From DATLFI01 sp035524895 (lineage in GTDB: Bacteria; Acidobacteriota; Thermoanaerobaculia; Multivoradales; Multivoraceae): a stretch of 50,514 nucleotides of DNA. Location: the NCBI GenBank assembly GCA_035524895.1, contig DATLFI010000011.1:1-50514 (forward strand), read 5' to 3'. Below, piece by piece: positions 30,611-38,896 of this stretch (the stretch's first letter is position 1; each line of letters opens with the position of its first letter). The notes under the pieces are model-generated. The model saw nothing but the letters and a program-made list of their open reading frames with translations. It was not told the DNA's origin and did not search any database. Position numbers and translations under genes: made by a program.

Positions 30611-31495
30611 ATGTCCCGCCGCGCGGCCGTCTGGCTGGTGATCGCCACCGCCGTGCTCTTCTCCACCGGGGGCGCGGCGATCAAGCTGACTCAGCTCGGC
30701 GCCTGGCAGGTCGCGGGCGGTCGCGCGGCCGTTGCGGCGATCGCGATCCTGTTGCTCGCGCCCGGCTCACGCCGAGGGTGGAACTGGCGCACCCTGATGG
30801 TCGGTGCTGCCTACGCGGCCACCGTCCTGCTCTATGTCCACTCCAACAAGCTCACGACCGCCGCTGCGACCATCTTCCTGCAATCGACCGCGCCGCTGTT
30901 CGTGATCCTGCTCTCGCCGCTCCTGGTGGGCGAGACCCCGCGCCGGCGCGACCTGCTCTTCGCGCCGGCCTTCGCGTTGGGGCTCGCGCTCTGCTTTCTC
31001 GACCGCACCGGGGCCACCACCACGGCGCCGCAGCCGATGCTCGGCAATGCCTTGGCGCTCGCGGGCGGACTGACGTACGGGCTCACTCTCCTCGGTCTCC
31101 GCGCGCTCGGACGTCCGCCGGAACCCGCGGCGATGGAGCCGCGCGTCGGCGAAGGCCGGGCGGGCAACCCGGGGCTGGCGGCGGTCGCATGCGGCAACGT
31201 GATCGCGGCGGTCGTGTCGCTGCCGTGGGCGTTGCCGGTGCACGAGATCAGCTCCACCGACGTCGGCGTGCTGCTCTTCCTCGGTGTGTTCCAGATCGGC
31301 CTCGCCTATGCGCTGATGACGCGCGCGCTGCGCCACCTGACCGCCGTGGAGGGCGCTCTGCTGCTGCTCTTCGAACCCGTCCTCAACCCGCTGTGGGCCG
31401 CGCTGCTGCTGGGAGAGTTGCCCGGCCCGTGGACGAGTGCCGGTGGCATGGTGCTGGTCGGGGCGACAGCGTACAAGGCGTGGTCGGAGCCCTAG
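30611..31495 (+). CDS. EamA/DMT-superfamily transporter
   Basis: A 294-residue membrane protein with about ten hydrophobic helices in two EamA repeats (for example VWLVIATAVLFSTGGAAIKL at the start and GVFQIGLAYALMTRALRHL in the second repeat). Such proteins often export amino acids or metabolites. It begins 37 nt after trpA with no terminator visible between, so it may be co-transcribed and could export an operon product, but this is inference. The ATG at 30611 has a weak ribosome site. It converges with the kinase gene that ends at 31517. Confidence 0.88.
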   Translation: MSRRAAVWLVIATAVLFSTGGAAIKLTQLGAWQVAGGRAAVAAIAILLLAPGSRRGWNWRTLMVGAAYAATVLLYVHSNKLTTAAATIFLQSTAPLFVILLSPLLVGETPRRRDLLFAPAFALGLALCFLDRTGATTTAPQPMLGNALALAGGLTYGLTLLGLRALGRPPEPAAMEPRVGEGRAGNPGLAAVACGNVIAAVVSLPWALPVHEISSTDVGVLLFLGVFQIGLAYALMTRALRHLTAVEGALLLLFEPVLNPLWAALLLGELPGPWTSAGGMVLVGATAYKAWSEP

Positions 31496-31516
31496 GAGGG
31501 GGGCCGAGCACCCCGC

Positions 31517-34234
31517 TCAGCCGCCGCGCTGGGCGAGTATCTGGGTGACCTCTGCGGCCCAGTTGGGCACGTACACCAACTGGCGCTCTGGTGCCTCCGC
31601 CGCGTATCTCACCAGGTCGATGTGCAGTCCGTCGGGAGAGACGTGGAAGCGGTTGGTCCAGGGATCGTCGACCAGGAAATCGGCTTCGAAGAGGAGGCGC
31701 GGTTCGCCGGCGGAAAAGGTAGGCTCGGTCTGCACCGCGACCGCCCAGATGCCCTTGCCGGCGCGATACAGGATCTCCCGACCGTCCGGCCGCCATCGCG
31801 GTATCGAACCGCCCGCTACGGAGACCCGAAAGCTCGGCTCGCGCTCCGGATAGCGCCGCACCCAGACCTCCATGCTGCCCGACTCCGAGGACCCGTAGGC
31901 CACCCAGCGTCCGTCGGGGGAGAAGTCGGGGAAAGCCTCTAGCGCGGTGGTGGCCAGGAACGTCTCCTCTCTCGGGGGCGAGGCATCCAGGGAGATCGTG
32001 AAGAGGTCCGACAATGTCGTCGCGTTGTCCCGCACGAAGATCGCCGTTCTTCCGTCGGGCGAGATCGAGCCCGCCCACTCCCACTCCGGCCCGCTGGTGA
32101 GCTGCTCGGGCGGCGAGGAGCCGTCAGCGGGAACGCGGGCGAGCTTGGGCGAGCCGGAGCGCACCCAGCTGAAGAGGATCCACCGGCCGTCGCGCGACCA
32201 CAGCGAAGTACGCGCTTCGCCATCGTCGGTCAGGCGAGTCCAGGAGCCGCGCGGCAGGTCGTGGATCCACAGGTCCCACTCCCCCGTTCTCGTTTCGATC
32301 ACCACCGAGAACCGCGAGCCGTCGGGCGAGAAGCTCGGTGCGTCGTCGAAGCGTCTGCGATCCGGCACCAGGTTCGCGACGGCGCCCTCCCGATCGATCC
32401 TCACCAGCTCGGTTTCCTCCGACTGGGGGGCTGCCGGCAAGAAGACCAAGGCTCCGTCGGCCGAGACGTCGTAGCCGGTGAATCTACTGCCGAGGTGGTC
32501 GTAAACCCTCTCGAGGATCGGCTGCGCATCGTCGGCGACCTCGAGCCGGTCCAGGTCGAAGCTCGTCGCATAGAGGATCCCGCCGCGCTGGTAGACCAAA
32601 CGGCCCGGCGCGACGAATCGGGGCGAGACCCCGCCGGTCAGGAGCGTTCGGACCTCGCCGGAAGCGGTCACCAGAGCGATCTTCCACCTGGAGAAGCTCG
32701 TGAGTCCCGCTCGACGAGTGAACAGCACGCCGCGCCCACCAGGCAGGTGGCTCGGCCAGATGTCGTTTTCGCCGGTCTCGGCCGTCTTCGGATCGGTAAT
32801 CTGCTGAGGCTCGCCGCCCCCGGCGGGTACTCGGATCAGACCACGATCCCGCTCGGAGAACACGATCGTGCCGTCCTCGCCCCAGCTCGATCCACGTAAT
32901 ATTTGACCAACCGCGCAGATCTCCTGGGGCTCGTTGCCGGAGAGCCGAACTCTGCGGAGCTTGCCGTCGGCCCAGTACCCGAGCCATTCACTGTCGGGCG
33001 AGAAGAACGGATTCCAGGCGTCTTCGGTGCCGGGCACCGGGCGCGCCTCGAGCTCGGCGATGGCCCGCAGATAGAGCTGCGCCGAGCGCGACCGGTCTGG
33101 GCGAAATCCACGAAAGGCCACCCACCTGCCGTCGGGAGAGATGGCGAGCATCGACGCCGCGGCTCCCGCCACCACGACCCCGTGCGGTGGTTGGAGCTGG
33201 TACCTCTCGACCACCGGGCGAAGAGCCCGGGTCTCGCTCCGGAACGCGAGGCCCGCCACCACTCCGAGCGCGGCCGCCGCGAGCACGGCAGCAGCCAGCA
33301 GGAGCCACCGCCGCCGGCCCGGACGCGTCGCAGCCGGCGGCGCGGCTGCCGATCCCGGCGCCGGCTCCGGGTCGCGCAGCGCCTCGAGGAGCAGGAGCCG
33401 CGCGTCGGCGGCGTCACGGAGACGCTGTGCGAGGTCCTTCTGGAGGCAGCGACGGAGCACACTGCGAGCGAGGGGCGGCGTTCCTTGGGGCAGCGACCCC
33501 CAGTCCGGCTCGCGCTCGAGCACCGCCGCCAGCATGTCGCTCACCGTCTCGCCGGGGAACGCCCGCCTCCCGGCCAGCATCTCGTAGAGCACGCAGCCCA
33601 GCGCCCACAGATCGGCGCGCTGATCGACCGGCTTGCCGCGCGCCTGCTCGGGGCTCATATAGCAGGCGGTACCCAACAAGGTACCCGCACGCGTCGCCTG
33701 GTAGGGGAGGGTCGGCGAACGGGTGCCGTCCGCCGGCGAGTCCAGCGACTCCGAAGCGACCGCCTTGGCGAGCCCGAAGTCGAGCACCTTCACCTCGCCG
33801 ACCTCGCCGCCAGGACCCACCTGTACGTTCGACGGCTTGAGGTCGCGGTGGACCACCCCGCGAGCGTGCGCGGCCGAGAGCGCCTCCGCGATCTGTGCCG
33901 CGAGCTCGAGCGCCTCCCGCACCGGCAGCGGGCCGCGGGCGATGCGGTCGGCCAGAGTCTCGCCCGGCGCGAGCTCCATCACCAGGAAACGAAGCTCCCC
34001 CTCTTGGCCCACCTCGTGGACCCCCGCGATGCGCGGATGCGACAGCGAGGCCAACACCCGCGCTTCCCGCTCGAAGCGGGCCATGCGCTGCGGGTCGGCC
34101 GCGAACGCCTCGGGCAGCACCTTCACCGCTACTTCGCGGCCGAGGCGCAGGTCCTTGGCGCGGTACACCGCGCCCATCCCGCCTTCGCCGAGCTTCGCGG
34201 TGACCCGGAAATGCCCCAGGGTCCTGCCGATCAT
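31517..34234 (-). CDS. Serine/threonine protein kinase with TolB/PD40 repeat sensor
   Basis: A 905-residue transmembrane PknB-like kinase. Kinase domain about residues 8-275: LGEGGMGAVYRAKD (P-loop), EVAVKVLPE (Lys), HRDLKPSNVQV (catalytic loop), DFGLAKAV, and a P+1/APE region at MSPEQARGKPVDQRADLWAL. A membrane helix lies at about 310-335 (RRRWLLLAAAVLAAAALGVV). The outside part holds TolB/PD40-type beta-propeller repeats, e.g. SPDGRWVAFRG, FSPDSEWLGYW, FSPDGSRFSVV, SRDGRWILFSW and FSPDGRWVAYGSSESG. This fusion is common in Acidobacteriota. Ligand and targets unknown. It stands alone, convergent with the transporter gene. Confidence 0.94.
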   Translation of the reverse strand: MIGRTLGHFRVTAKLGEGGMGAVYRAKDLRLGREVAVKVLPEAFAADPQRMARFEREARVLASLSHPRIAGVHEVGQEGELRFLVMELAPGETLADRIARGPLPVREALELAAQIAEALSAAHARGVVHRDLKPSNVQVGPGGEVGEVKVLDFGLAKAVASESLDSPADGTRSPTLPYQATRAGTLLGTACYMSPEQARGKPVDQRADLWALGCVLYEMLAGRRAFPGETVSDMLAAVLEREPDWGSLPQGTPPLARSVLRRCLQKDLAQRLRDAADARLLLLEALRDPEPAPGSAAAPPAATRPGRRRWLLLAAAVLAAAALGVVAGLAFRSETRALRPVVERYQLQPPHGVVVAGAAASMLAISPDGRWVAFRGFRPDRSRSAQLYLRAIAELEARPVPGTEDAWNPFFSPDSEWLGYWADGKLRRVRLSGNEPQEICAVGQILRGSSWGEDGTIVFSERDRGLIRVPAGGGEPQQITDPKTAETGENDIWPSHLPGGRGVLFTRRAGLTSFSRWKIALVTASGEVRTLLTGGVSPRFVAPGRLVYQRGGILYATSFDLDRLEVADDAQPILERVYDHLGSRFTGYDVSADGALVFLPAAPQSEETELVRIDREGAVANLVPDRRRFDDAPSFSPDGSRFSVVIETRTGEWDLWIHDLPRGSWTRLTDDGEARTSLWSRDGRWILFSWVRSGSPKLARVPADGSSPPEQLTSGPEWEWAGSISPDGRTAIFVRDNATTLSDLFTISLDASPPREETFLATTALEAFPDFSPDGRWVAYGSSESGSMEVWVRRYPEREPSFRVSVAGGSIPRWRPDGREILYRAGKGIWAVAVQTEPTFSAGEPRLLFEADFLVDDPWTNRFHVSPDGLHIDLVRYAAEAPERQLVYVPNWAAEVTQILAQRGG

Positions 34235-34369
34235 CGGCTCCGTCGCGATGCCGATGGGGTCCTCCTCGATCGCCTGCTGCGAGCGATGCCCGTGAGACCG
34301 TCGAAAACCTCGAGTGTCGTAGGTGCGGCGAGTCTAACGATAACCTTCAGCCAGCGCGCCCGTCGCGCG

Positions 34370-35287
34370 TCAGGCCGACTCTTGGAACGACCGCACGAAC
34401 CGACCCACTTGCTCGAGCGCGTCACGTCCCTCGGGGAGCACCGGCGCCCAGAGTTGAAAGCCGTGGAACAACTCGGGCCAGACGTCCAGTTTCGCGTCGA
34501 CCCCGGCGCCGCGCGCGCGCTCGGCGACGCGAACGCTGTCGTCGAGCATCACCTCTGCGTCACCGACCTGGAGCAGGAGCGGCGGCAATCCCGTGTAGTC
34601 GCCGAACACGGGCGAAACATGAGGGTCGCGCGGGTCCACGCCTCCGAGGTAGAGCGCCGCGCCCACCGACACGAGCGCGGGGTTGATCAACGGATCGACC
34701 GCGGCGCGCGTTCTCATCGATTCGCCCGAGCAAGTCAGGTCGGTCACCGCCGAGAAGGTGAACGCAGCGTCGGGCAGTCGGTCGCCGTCGTCGCGCAGTC
34801 GCAGCAAGAGCGCGAGCGCAGTTCCGCCGCCGCCAGAGTCGCCGCCGCAGAACACCGCCGACGGGCGGGCAGGCCCATCCGGTCCGCACTCCAATAGGTA
34901 GCTGTACGCGGCAAGCGCATCGTCGAGCGCCGCGGGGAAGGGGTGCTCGGGTGCGAGCCGAAACTCCGGAAGGAGCACGGCGCACCCGGTCGACGCCGAG
35001 ACCCGCGCAGCGTGCGACCCGTGCGAGCCCATGCCGCCCGCGACCCAGCCGCCGCCGTGCAGGTAGAGCAGGCGTCGCGCCGGGTCGCTGCCGGCCGCGA
35101 CCAGCCAGTGCGCCGGCACACCGCCCGCCTCGACCTCGGCCGTGCGGCAGTCTTCTGGTATCGGCCAGGGGGAGGCCTGCGCGGCGGCACGCATCGCCGC
35201 AACGTCGAAGCGGTCGCTCGACGAGCCGGACTTCGCCGCTGCCGCGAGGATCGCGGCGCGTAGGGATTCGAGCTCGGGGGACGCCAT
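34370..35287 (-). CDS. Alpha/beta hydrolase, HSL-type carboxylesterase
   Basis: A 305-residue esterase of the hormone-sensitive-lipase group. The oxyanion motif is YLHGGGWVAGG, the nucleophile serine is in FCGGDSGGGGTALAL, the acid is in LQVGDAEVMLDDS and the histidine in ELFHGFQLWAP. Other family signs are LPEFRLAPEHPFPAALDDAL. There is no signal peptide, so it is probably cytoplasmic. It starts 13 nt after the stop of the VOC-GNAT gene, so the two are likely co-transcribed. Substrate unknown; short-chain esters are typical. Confidence 0.92.
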   Translation of the reverse strand: MASPELESLRAAILAAAAKSGSSSDRFDVAAMRAAAQASPWPIPEDCRTAEVEAGGVPAHWLVAAGSDPARRLLYLHGGGWVAGGMGSHGSHAARVSASTGCAVLLPEFRLAPEHPFPAALDDALAAYSYLLECGPDGPARPSAVFCGGDSGGGGTALALLLRLRDDGDRLPDAAFTFSAVTDLTCSGESMRTRAAVDPLINPALVSVGAALYLGGVDPRDPHVSPVFGDYTGLPPLLLQVGDAEVMLDDSVRVAERARGAGVDAKLDVWPELFHGFQLWAPVLPEGRDALEQVGRFVRSFQESA

Positions 35288-35299
35288 CGGCCGACCTCC

Positions 35300-36322
35300 T
35301 CACAGCTCCCGGTACATCACCAACGCGTCGACGTAGCCGAGGCGATCGTGGCGGAAGGCGGCCGGAACGGTACCGACCACCGCGAATCCGTGCCGCTTCC
35401 ACGCGCGCATCGCCGCCTCGTTGGCGCTCACCACGAGGTTGAACTGCATGGCGCTGAATCCGAGGTCGCGTGCCGCGGCCAGGGAGTGCTCGCACAGCGC
35501 GCCGGCGATGCCGCGGCCTCGCGCGGCGGTGTCGACCATGTAGCCGGCGTTGGCAACGTGCGCGCCTCGTCCCGGCTGGTTCGGGCGGAGATAGTAGGTC
35601 CCGAGCACACGCTCGCTCCGACCGCTCTCGCGCGCGACGAAAGCGAGCGACGGCGGCGCCAGCCAAAGCGAACGCGCCTTGTCCTCCGGAGTGCTCTCGT
35701 CGTAGGCAAATGCGTCGCCGGCCTCGATCACCTGGCGGAACACCCGCCAGATCTCGGGCCAATCGTCGTCGGTAGCCGCACGGATCAGGAGCCAGCCTGG
35801 CGCAGCGGCGGCGATGCGCCCTGCTGCCGCCGTCGCAGCCTGCCAATCCGCGAGCGTCACCGCGCCGAGGTCGGGCCGCCGCTCCCCCGGGAGCCTCGCC
35901 AGGATCTCGAGCTGGTGGCCATCGGGATCGTCGAAGTAGAGCGACTGCGCCGGCATCCAGCCGAACACCGTCGGCGTGCTCGCCGGACGATCGAAGAAAT
36001 CGCGCAGCGTCACGCCGCGCTGCCGCAGAGTCGCACAGGCGCGATCGAAGCGGTCGAGCCTCACCTCGAAGGCGTAGTGCTGCCGGCGGATCTCGCCAGC
36101 CGGCTTCTCCCACAGGCCGAGCATCGACTTGCCCCGACCTCCCACCCAGTAGAGCGCCAGCCGCCGCTCGGGCTCGCAGACACCGAGCTCGAGCCCGAGC
36201 ACTCCCTCGTAGAAGGCCCTCGAGCGCTGGAGGTCGGCGACATCGAGATGGGTCTCGTAGAGGCCGGTGAAGTAGCTCGCCGGCCTCGCGCTGTCGTCGC
36301 CTCCCGTGCTCGCATCCGCCAT
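35300..36322 (-). CDS. VOC (glyoxalase-like) and GNAT acetyltransferase fusion protein
   Basis: A 340-residue two-domain protein. Residues about 17-147 are a VOC/glyoxalase-like domain (GLYETHLDVADLQRSRAFYE, HYAFEV, then LYFDDPDGHQLEIL, giving His and Glu typical of the metal site). Residues about 178-340 are a GNAT acetyltransferase: WLLIRAATDDDWPEIWRVF at its start, YMVDTAARGRGIAGALCEHS as the acetyl-CoA motif A, and FNLVVSANEAAMRAWKRHGF. An acetyltransferase with a binding domain could modify and sequester a small molecule such as an antibiotic. It is followed by the esterase gene. The start at 36322 has GGGGAAG upstream. Confidence 0.88.
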   Translation of the reverse strand: MADASTGGDDSARPASYFTGLYETHLDVADLQRSRAFYEGVLGLELGVCEPERRLALYWVGGRGKSMLGLWEKPAGEIRRQHYAFEVRLDRFDRACATLRQRGVTLRDFFDRPASTPTVFGWMPAQSLYFDDPDGHQLEILARLPGERRPDLGAVTLADWQAATAAAGRIAAAAPGWLLIRAATDDDWPEIWRVFRQVIEAGDAFAYDESTPEDKARSLWLAPPSLAFVARESGRSERVLGTYYLRPNQPGRGAHVANAGYMVDTAARGRGIAGALCEHSLAAARDLGFSAMQFNLVVSANEAAMRAWKRHGFAVVGTVPAAFRHDRLGYVDALVMYREL

Positions 36323-36428
36323 GGTCTTCCCCGGCCGAGAACGCAGTCACGCTACAGACCGGGCCGTCCGGGCGCAAGACGTGACGGCTCCGCGCGACAG
36401 CGCATAGAGTCCCAGGCAAAGCTCCGGT

Positions 36429-37178
36429 TCAGCCGCTGGTCTCGCTCGGTACCGTGAACCCGGGGCCGGCGAGGTCCACCACCCAAGCCCCTGGCACTTC
36501 GGCCTCCACGACCCAGCGAGACAGATCCAGCCAGCTCGCGACGCGGTCGAGAATCGCGCTGTCTGCGGTCGCGACGATCTCGCCGCTGTCGCGCAGCACC
36601 GGGTCGGGGCTCGGCACCAGCTCGACCTCCCACCGGAAGCTGGCGGCGTCCGCCACGTCCAGGATCGTGCGGGCGAGCCGGCCGCTGTTGGAGATCGGCT
36701 GGTCCAGCAGCCAGCGCGCCGTTGCGCCGGCGCCCTGGAGGGTACGGCCGATCGCCTCGAGGGCCGGCCGCGTCGTTTCGACGCGCTTGTAGTGCCGGTT
36801 CATCGCCGCAAGGTCGCGGTAGACGCCGTCGCGAGCGAGCAGCACCAAACCGCCGCTGAGCGCCGCCTCGACCGTGAGCAGCACGTTGTAGCCGTCGATC
36901 CAGATCGTCTGCCCCGCGATCGACTGCCGGGAGACCAGGTGCGACCGCCGCCGCGCCACGGCGTCGTCGCTGGCGGCGCAGCGCTGCAGCGCCTTGCGCT
37001 GCCGGTCGACCAGGGCATAGCGGTCTCCGACCAGCGCCAGCGCGGCCTTCGGCGAGTAGCCGCGCCCCAGCAAGAGGCTGAGGTCCGCGAGCGCATCGCG
37101 CAGCGCCGGCAGCGCCGCCGGGGCAAAGCAGCGGGCGTCCTTTGGATGCTGGCCACGTTGGCTGCGGGTGTCGGGCAC
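36429..37178 (-). CDS. DUF434-like protein
   Basis: A 249-residue protein of unknown role, no signal peptide or membrane helix. The first 70 residues hold the DUF434-like pattern LLGRGYSPKAALALVGDRYA then RQRKALQRCAASDD. A second domain begins at IWIDGYNVLLTVEAALSGG, with a GYN-like motif seen in some nucleic-acid-binding or PIN/NYN-type folds, and LLDQPISNSGRLARTI further on. Start GTG at 37178 is not strongly supported by a ribosome site. It faces away from the secreted DUF4412-like gene. Confidence 0.7.
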   Translation of the reverse strand: MPDTRSQRGQHPKDARCFAPAALPALRDALADLSLLLGRGYSPKAALALVGDRYALVDRQRKALQRCAASDDAVARRRSHLVSRQSIAGQTIWIDGYNVLLTVEAALSGGLVLLARDGVYRDLAAMNRHYKRVETTRPALEAIGRTLQGAGATARWLLDQPISNSGRLARTILDVADAASFRWEVELVPSPDPVLRDSGEIVATADSAILDRVASWLDLSRWVVEAEVPGAWVVDLAGPGFTVPSETSG

Positions 37179-37316
37179 GAGAGCATGTTACGCACCCCCG
37201 AGCCATCGCCACCGCCCGCGCCTGGGTGGGGATTGGTACGCTCTGAACGACAAGCGCCCAACGCGCGACGAACGCGCACCGGCGCATCGACAATCGAGCC
37301 AGTCAGGAGACCCAGC

Positions 37317-38045
37317 ATGATTCCTCGCCAACTCACACGCGCGATCCCGCGCCTCGTAGCCCTTGCGGCGGTGACCCTCGCGGTCGCGCTGCCGGCCGCC
37401 GCCGAAGACATCACCGTGATCTCCAAGGTCACGGCCAGCCGCGGGCCCAGCGGCACCCAGACGCTCTACATCGCCGGCGACATGATGCGCTCGAACGACG
37501 GCGAGAACGACACCATCGTCGACTACGCCACCGGAACCATCACCTTCGTCGACCACAAGAAGAAGCGCTACTGGCAGACGACGCCCGACGAGATGGGCGC
37601 TCAGTTCGAAGAGCTGAGCACGATGCTCGAGCAGAACCCGGTTCTCTCCAGGATGTTCGGCAAGGCGGCAGAGGCACGGGTCGAGAAGCTCGGCGCGCGG
37701 ACTGTCGCCGGCCACGACTGCGACGACTACCGGGTGTCGGTGGGCGAGGCCTACTCCTTCGACGTGTGCGCCGCCAAGGACCTCCAGCCCGACATCGACG
37801 TGCACGCCGCTCGCCGCCTTTTCGCCGCGACTATGGGCCCCATGGCCGGCAAGATGTCGAAGCTCTTCGACGAGCTCGCCAAGATCCAGGGTCTGGCGCT
37901 CGCGAGCACCATGAAGATCAACGTCATGGGCGCCAACATTGCGGTCACCACCGAGGCGACCGAGGTGAAGGTGGGCGACCTCGCCGGCGACGTGTTCGCG
38001 CTGCCTGCCGGATACAAGACCGCGAAGTCGCCTTTCGCGAAATAG
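37317..38045 (+). CDS. Secreted DUF4412-like protein
   Basis: A 242-residue exported protein. The N-terminal signal (PRLVALAAVTLAVALPAAAE) is cleaved after about residue 29. The mature part has a beta-rich pattern: VISKVTASRGPSGTQTLYIA, GTITFVDHKKKRYWQTTPDE, KLGARTVAGHDCDDYRV and a final LPAGYKTAKSPFAK. This resembles DUF4412 and lipoprotein-localisation-like folds, in which a periplasmic protein carries a hydrophobic ligand. AGGAGA lies 6 nt before the ATG at 37317. The call to family is tentative. Confidence 0.75.
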   Translation: MIPRQLTRAIPRLVALAAVTLAVALPAAAEDITVISKVTASRGPSGTQTLYIAGDMMRSNDGENDTIVDYATGTITFVDHKKKRYWQTTPDEMGAQFEELSTMLEQNPVLSRMFGKAAEARVEKLGARTVAGHDCDDYRVSVGEAYSFDVCAAKDLQPDIDVHAARRLFAATMGPMAGKMSKLFDELAKIQGLALASTMKINVMGANIAVTTEATEVKVGDLAGDVFALPAGYKTAKSPFAK

Positions 38046-38067
38046 ACCGAGCCCCGAGCGCGTCATC

Positions 38068-38121
38068 GCGCGTCCCGGGCGTCCTCGCACCCCCGCGCGT
38101 CCCGTGCGTCTTCGCGCCCCC
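38068..38121. repeat. Imperfect 27-bp tandem repeat
   Basis: Two units of 27 bp (38068-38094 and 38095-38121), both beginning GCGCGTCCCG and ending CCCCC, differ at three positions. They lie between the DUF4412-like gene and the ECF sigma gene. A protein-binding role is possible but unproved. Confidence 0.7.
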
Positions 38122-38123
38122 GC

Positions 38124-38150
38124 GGTAACCTTCTCCGCACACCCCCGGTC
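38124..38150 (+). promoter_or_regulatory. Possible ECF-type promoter upstream of the sigma gene
   Basis: GGTAACC (38124-38130) and GGTC (38147-38150) are spaced like the GGAACC/GTC boxes of ECF-dependent promoters. This would be an autoregulated promoter for the sigma factor at 38229. It is a short pattern in a GC-rich stretch and could be chance. Confidence 0.35.
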
Positions 38151-38228
38151 TTGGCAGGAGAAGACGGAACGCCGCCCTTCGGCGGCGGCCCGGACCCGAG
38201 ACACGACCTGGCTCGAGGACGAATCGGA

Positions 38229-38852
38229 GTGCCCTCCACCGCAGAGCCTAGGAACCGGTCCGTCTCGGAGGTCTCCGACGAGGGGCTGATGATCCAGGTC
38301 AAGGACGGCGAAACGCCGCAGCTCGGAATCCTGTTCGAGCGGCACCACGCGCGGCTCTACCAGTTCTGCCTGCGCATGACGGGCAGCACGGCGCTGGCGG
38401 AGGACCTGGTACAGGACGTCTTCACGCGCATGCTGCGCTACGCCCACACCTTCCGCGTCGACTCGCAGTTCCTGCCATGGGCCTACCGGCTCGCGCGAAA
38501 CGCGACCAACGACCACTTCCGCAAGCACCGCCACGAGCCACCCATGCCCGACGAGACCATCCCGCAGGCAGACGCCTCGCCCGGTGCGCAGGAGCGGCTG
38601 GTCGAGGCCGAGACCTCGGCCCTGCTGCGCCGGGCGCTGCTCGAGCTCCCCGACGACAAGCGCGAGGTGCTGGTGCTGAGCCGGTTTCACTCGCTCAAGT
38701 ACCAGGAGATCGCCGAGCTGCTGGAGTGCTCGGAGGGAGCGGTGAAGGTGCGCGTGCACCGAGCGGTGAAGCAGCTGCGCGAGAGCTACGAGGCGCTGGT
38801 CGCCAGCGGCCAGAGCCCGGGCGGCGGCCGCGGCGCTCTGGGCGTGGTGTGA
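38229..38852 (+). CDS. ECF-type RNA polymerase sigma factor
   Basis: A 207-residue sigma-70 family factor. Region 2 shows ILFERHHARLYQFCLRMTG and AEDLVQDVFTRMLRYAHTF. Region 4 shows LLELPDDKREVLVLSRFH, LKYQEIAELLECSEGAVKV and RVHRAVKQLRE. The GTG at 38229 is chosen over a reading back to 38151 because of a GAGGA 9 nt upstream and because the extra residues are low-complexity. It is followed by a membrane protein (38897) that may act as its anti-sigma, then by two DUF4097 genes. Confidence 0.93.
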   Translation: MPSTAEPRNRSVSEVSDEGLMIQVKDGETPQLGILFERHHARLYQFCLRMTGSTALAEDLVQDVFTRMLRYAHTFRVDSQFLPWAYRLARNATNDHFRKHRHEPPMPDETIPQADASPGAQERLVEAETSALLRRALLELPDDKREVLVLSRFHSLKYQEIAELLECSEGAVKVRVHRAVKQLRESYEALVASGQSPGGGRGALGVV

Positions 38853-38896
38853 CACCGCTGCGCGCGAGTTCCTGGAGAGTTTCTGGAGAGAAGACG

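Noticed and set aside
32903..34897. A 664-codon plus-strand frame opposite the kinase and esterase
   Set aside because: It spans two unrelated genes and their gap, with no family motif. The kinase and esterase motifs are on the minus strand.
34560..36419. A 619-codon minus-strand frame crossing the esterase and VOC-GNAT genes
   Set aside because: It is a frame-shifted shadow of both genes; the true frames carry HGGGW, GDSGGG and GNAT motifs.
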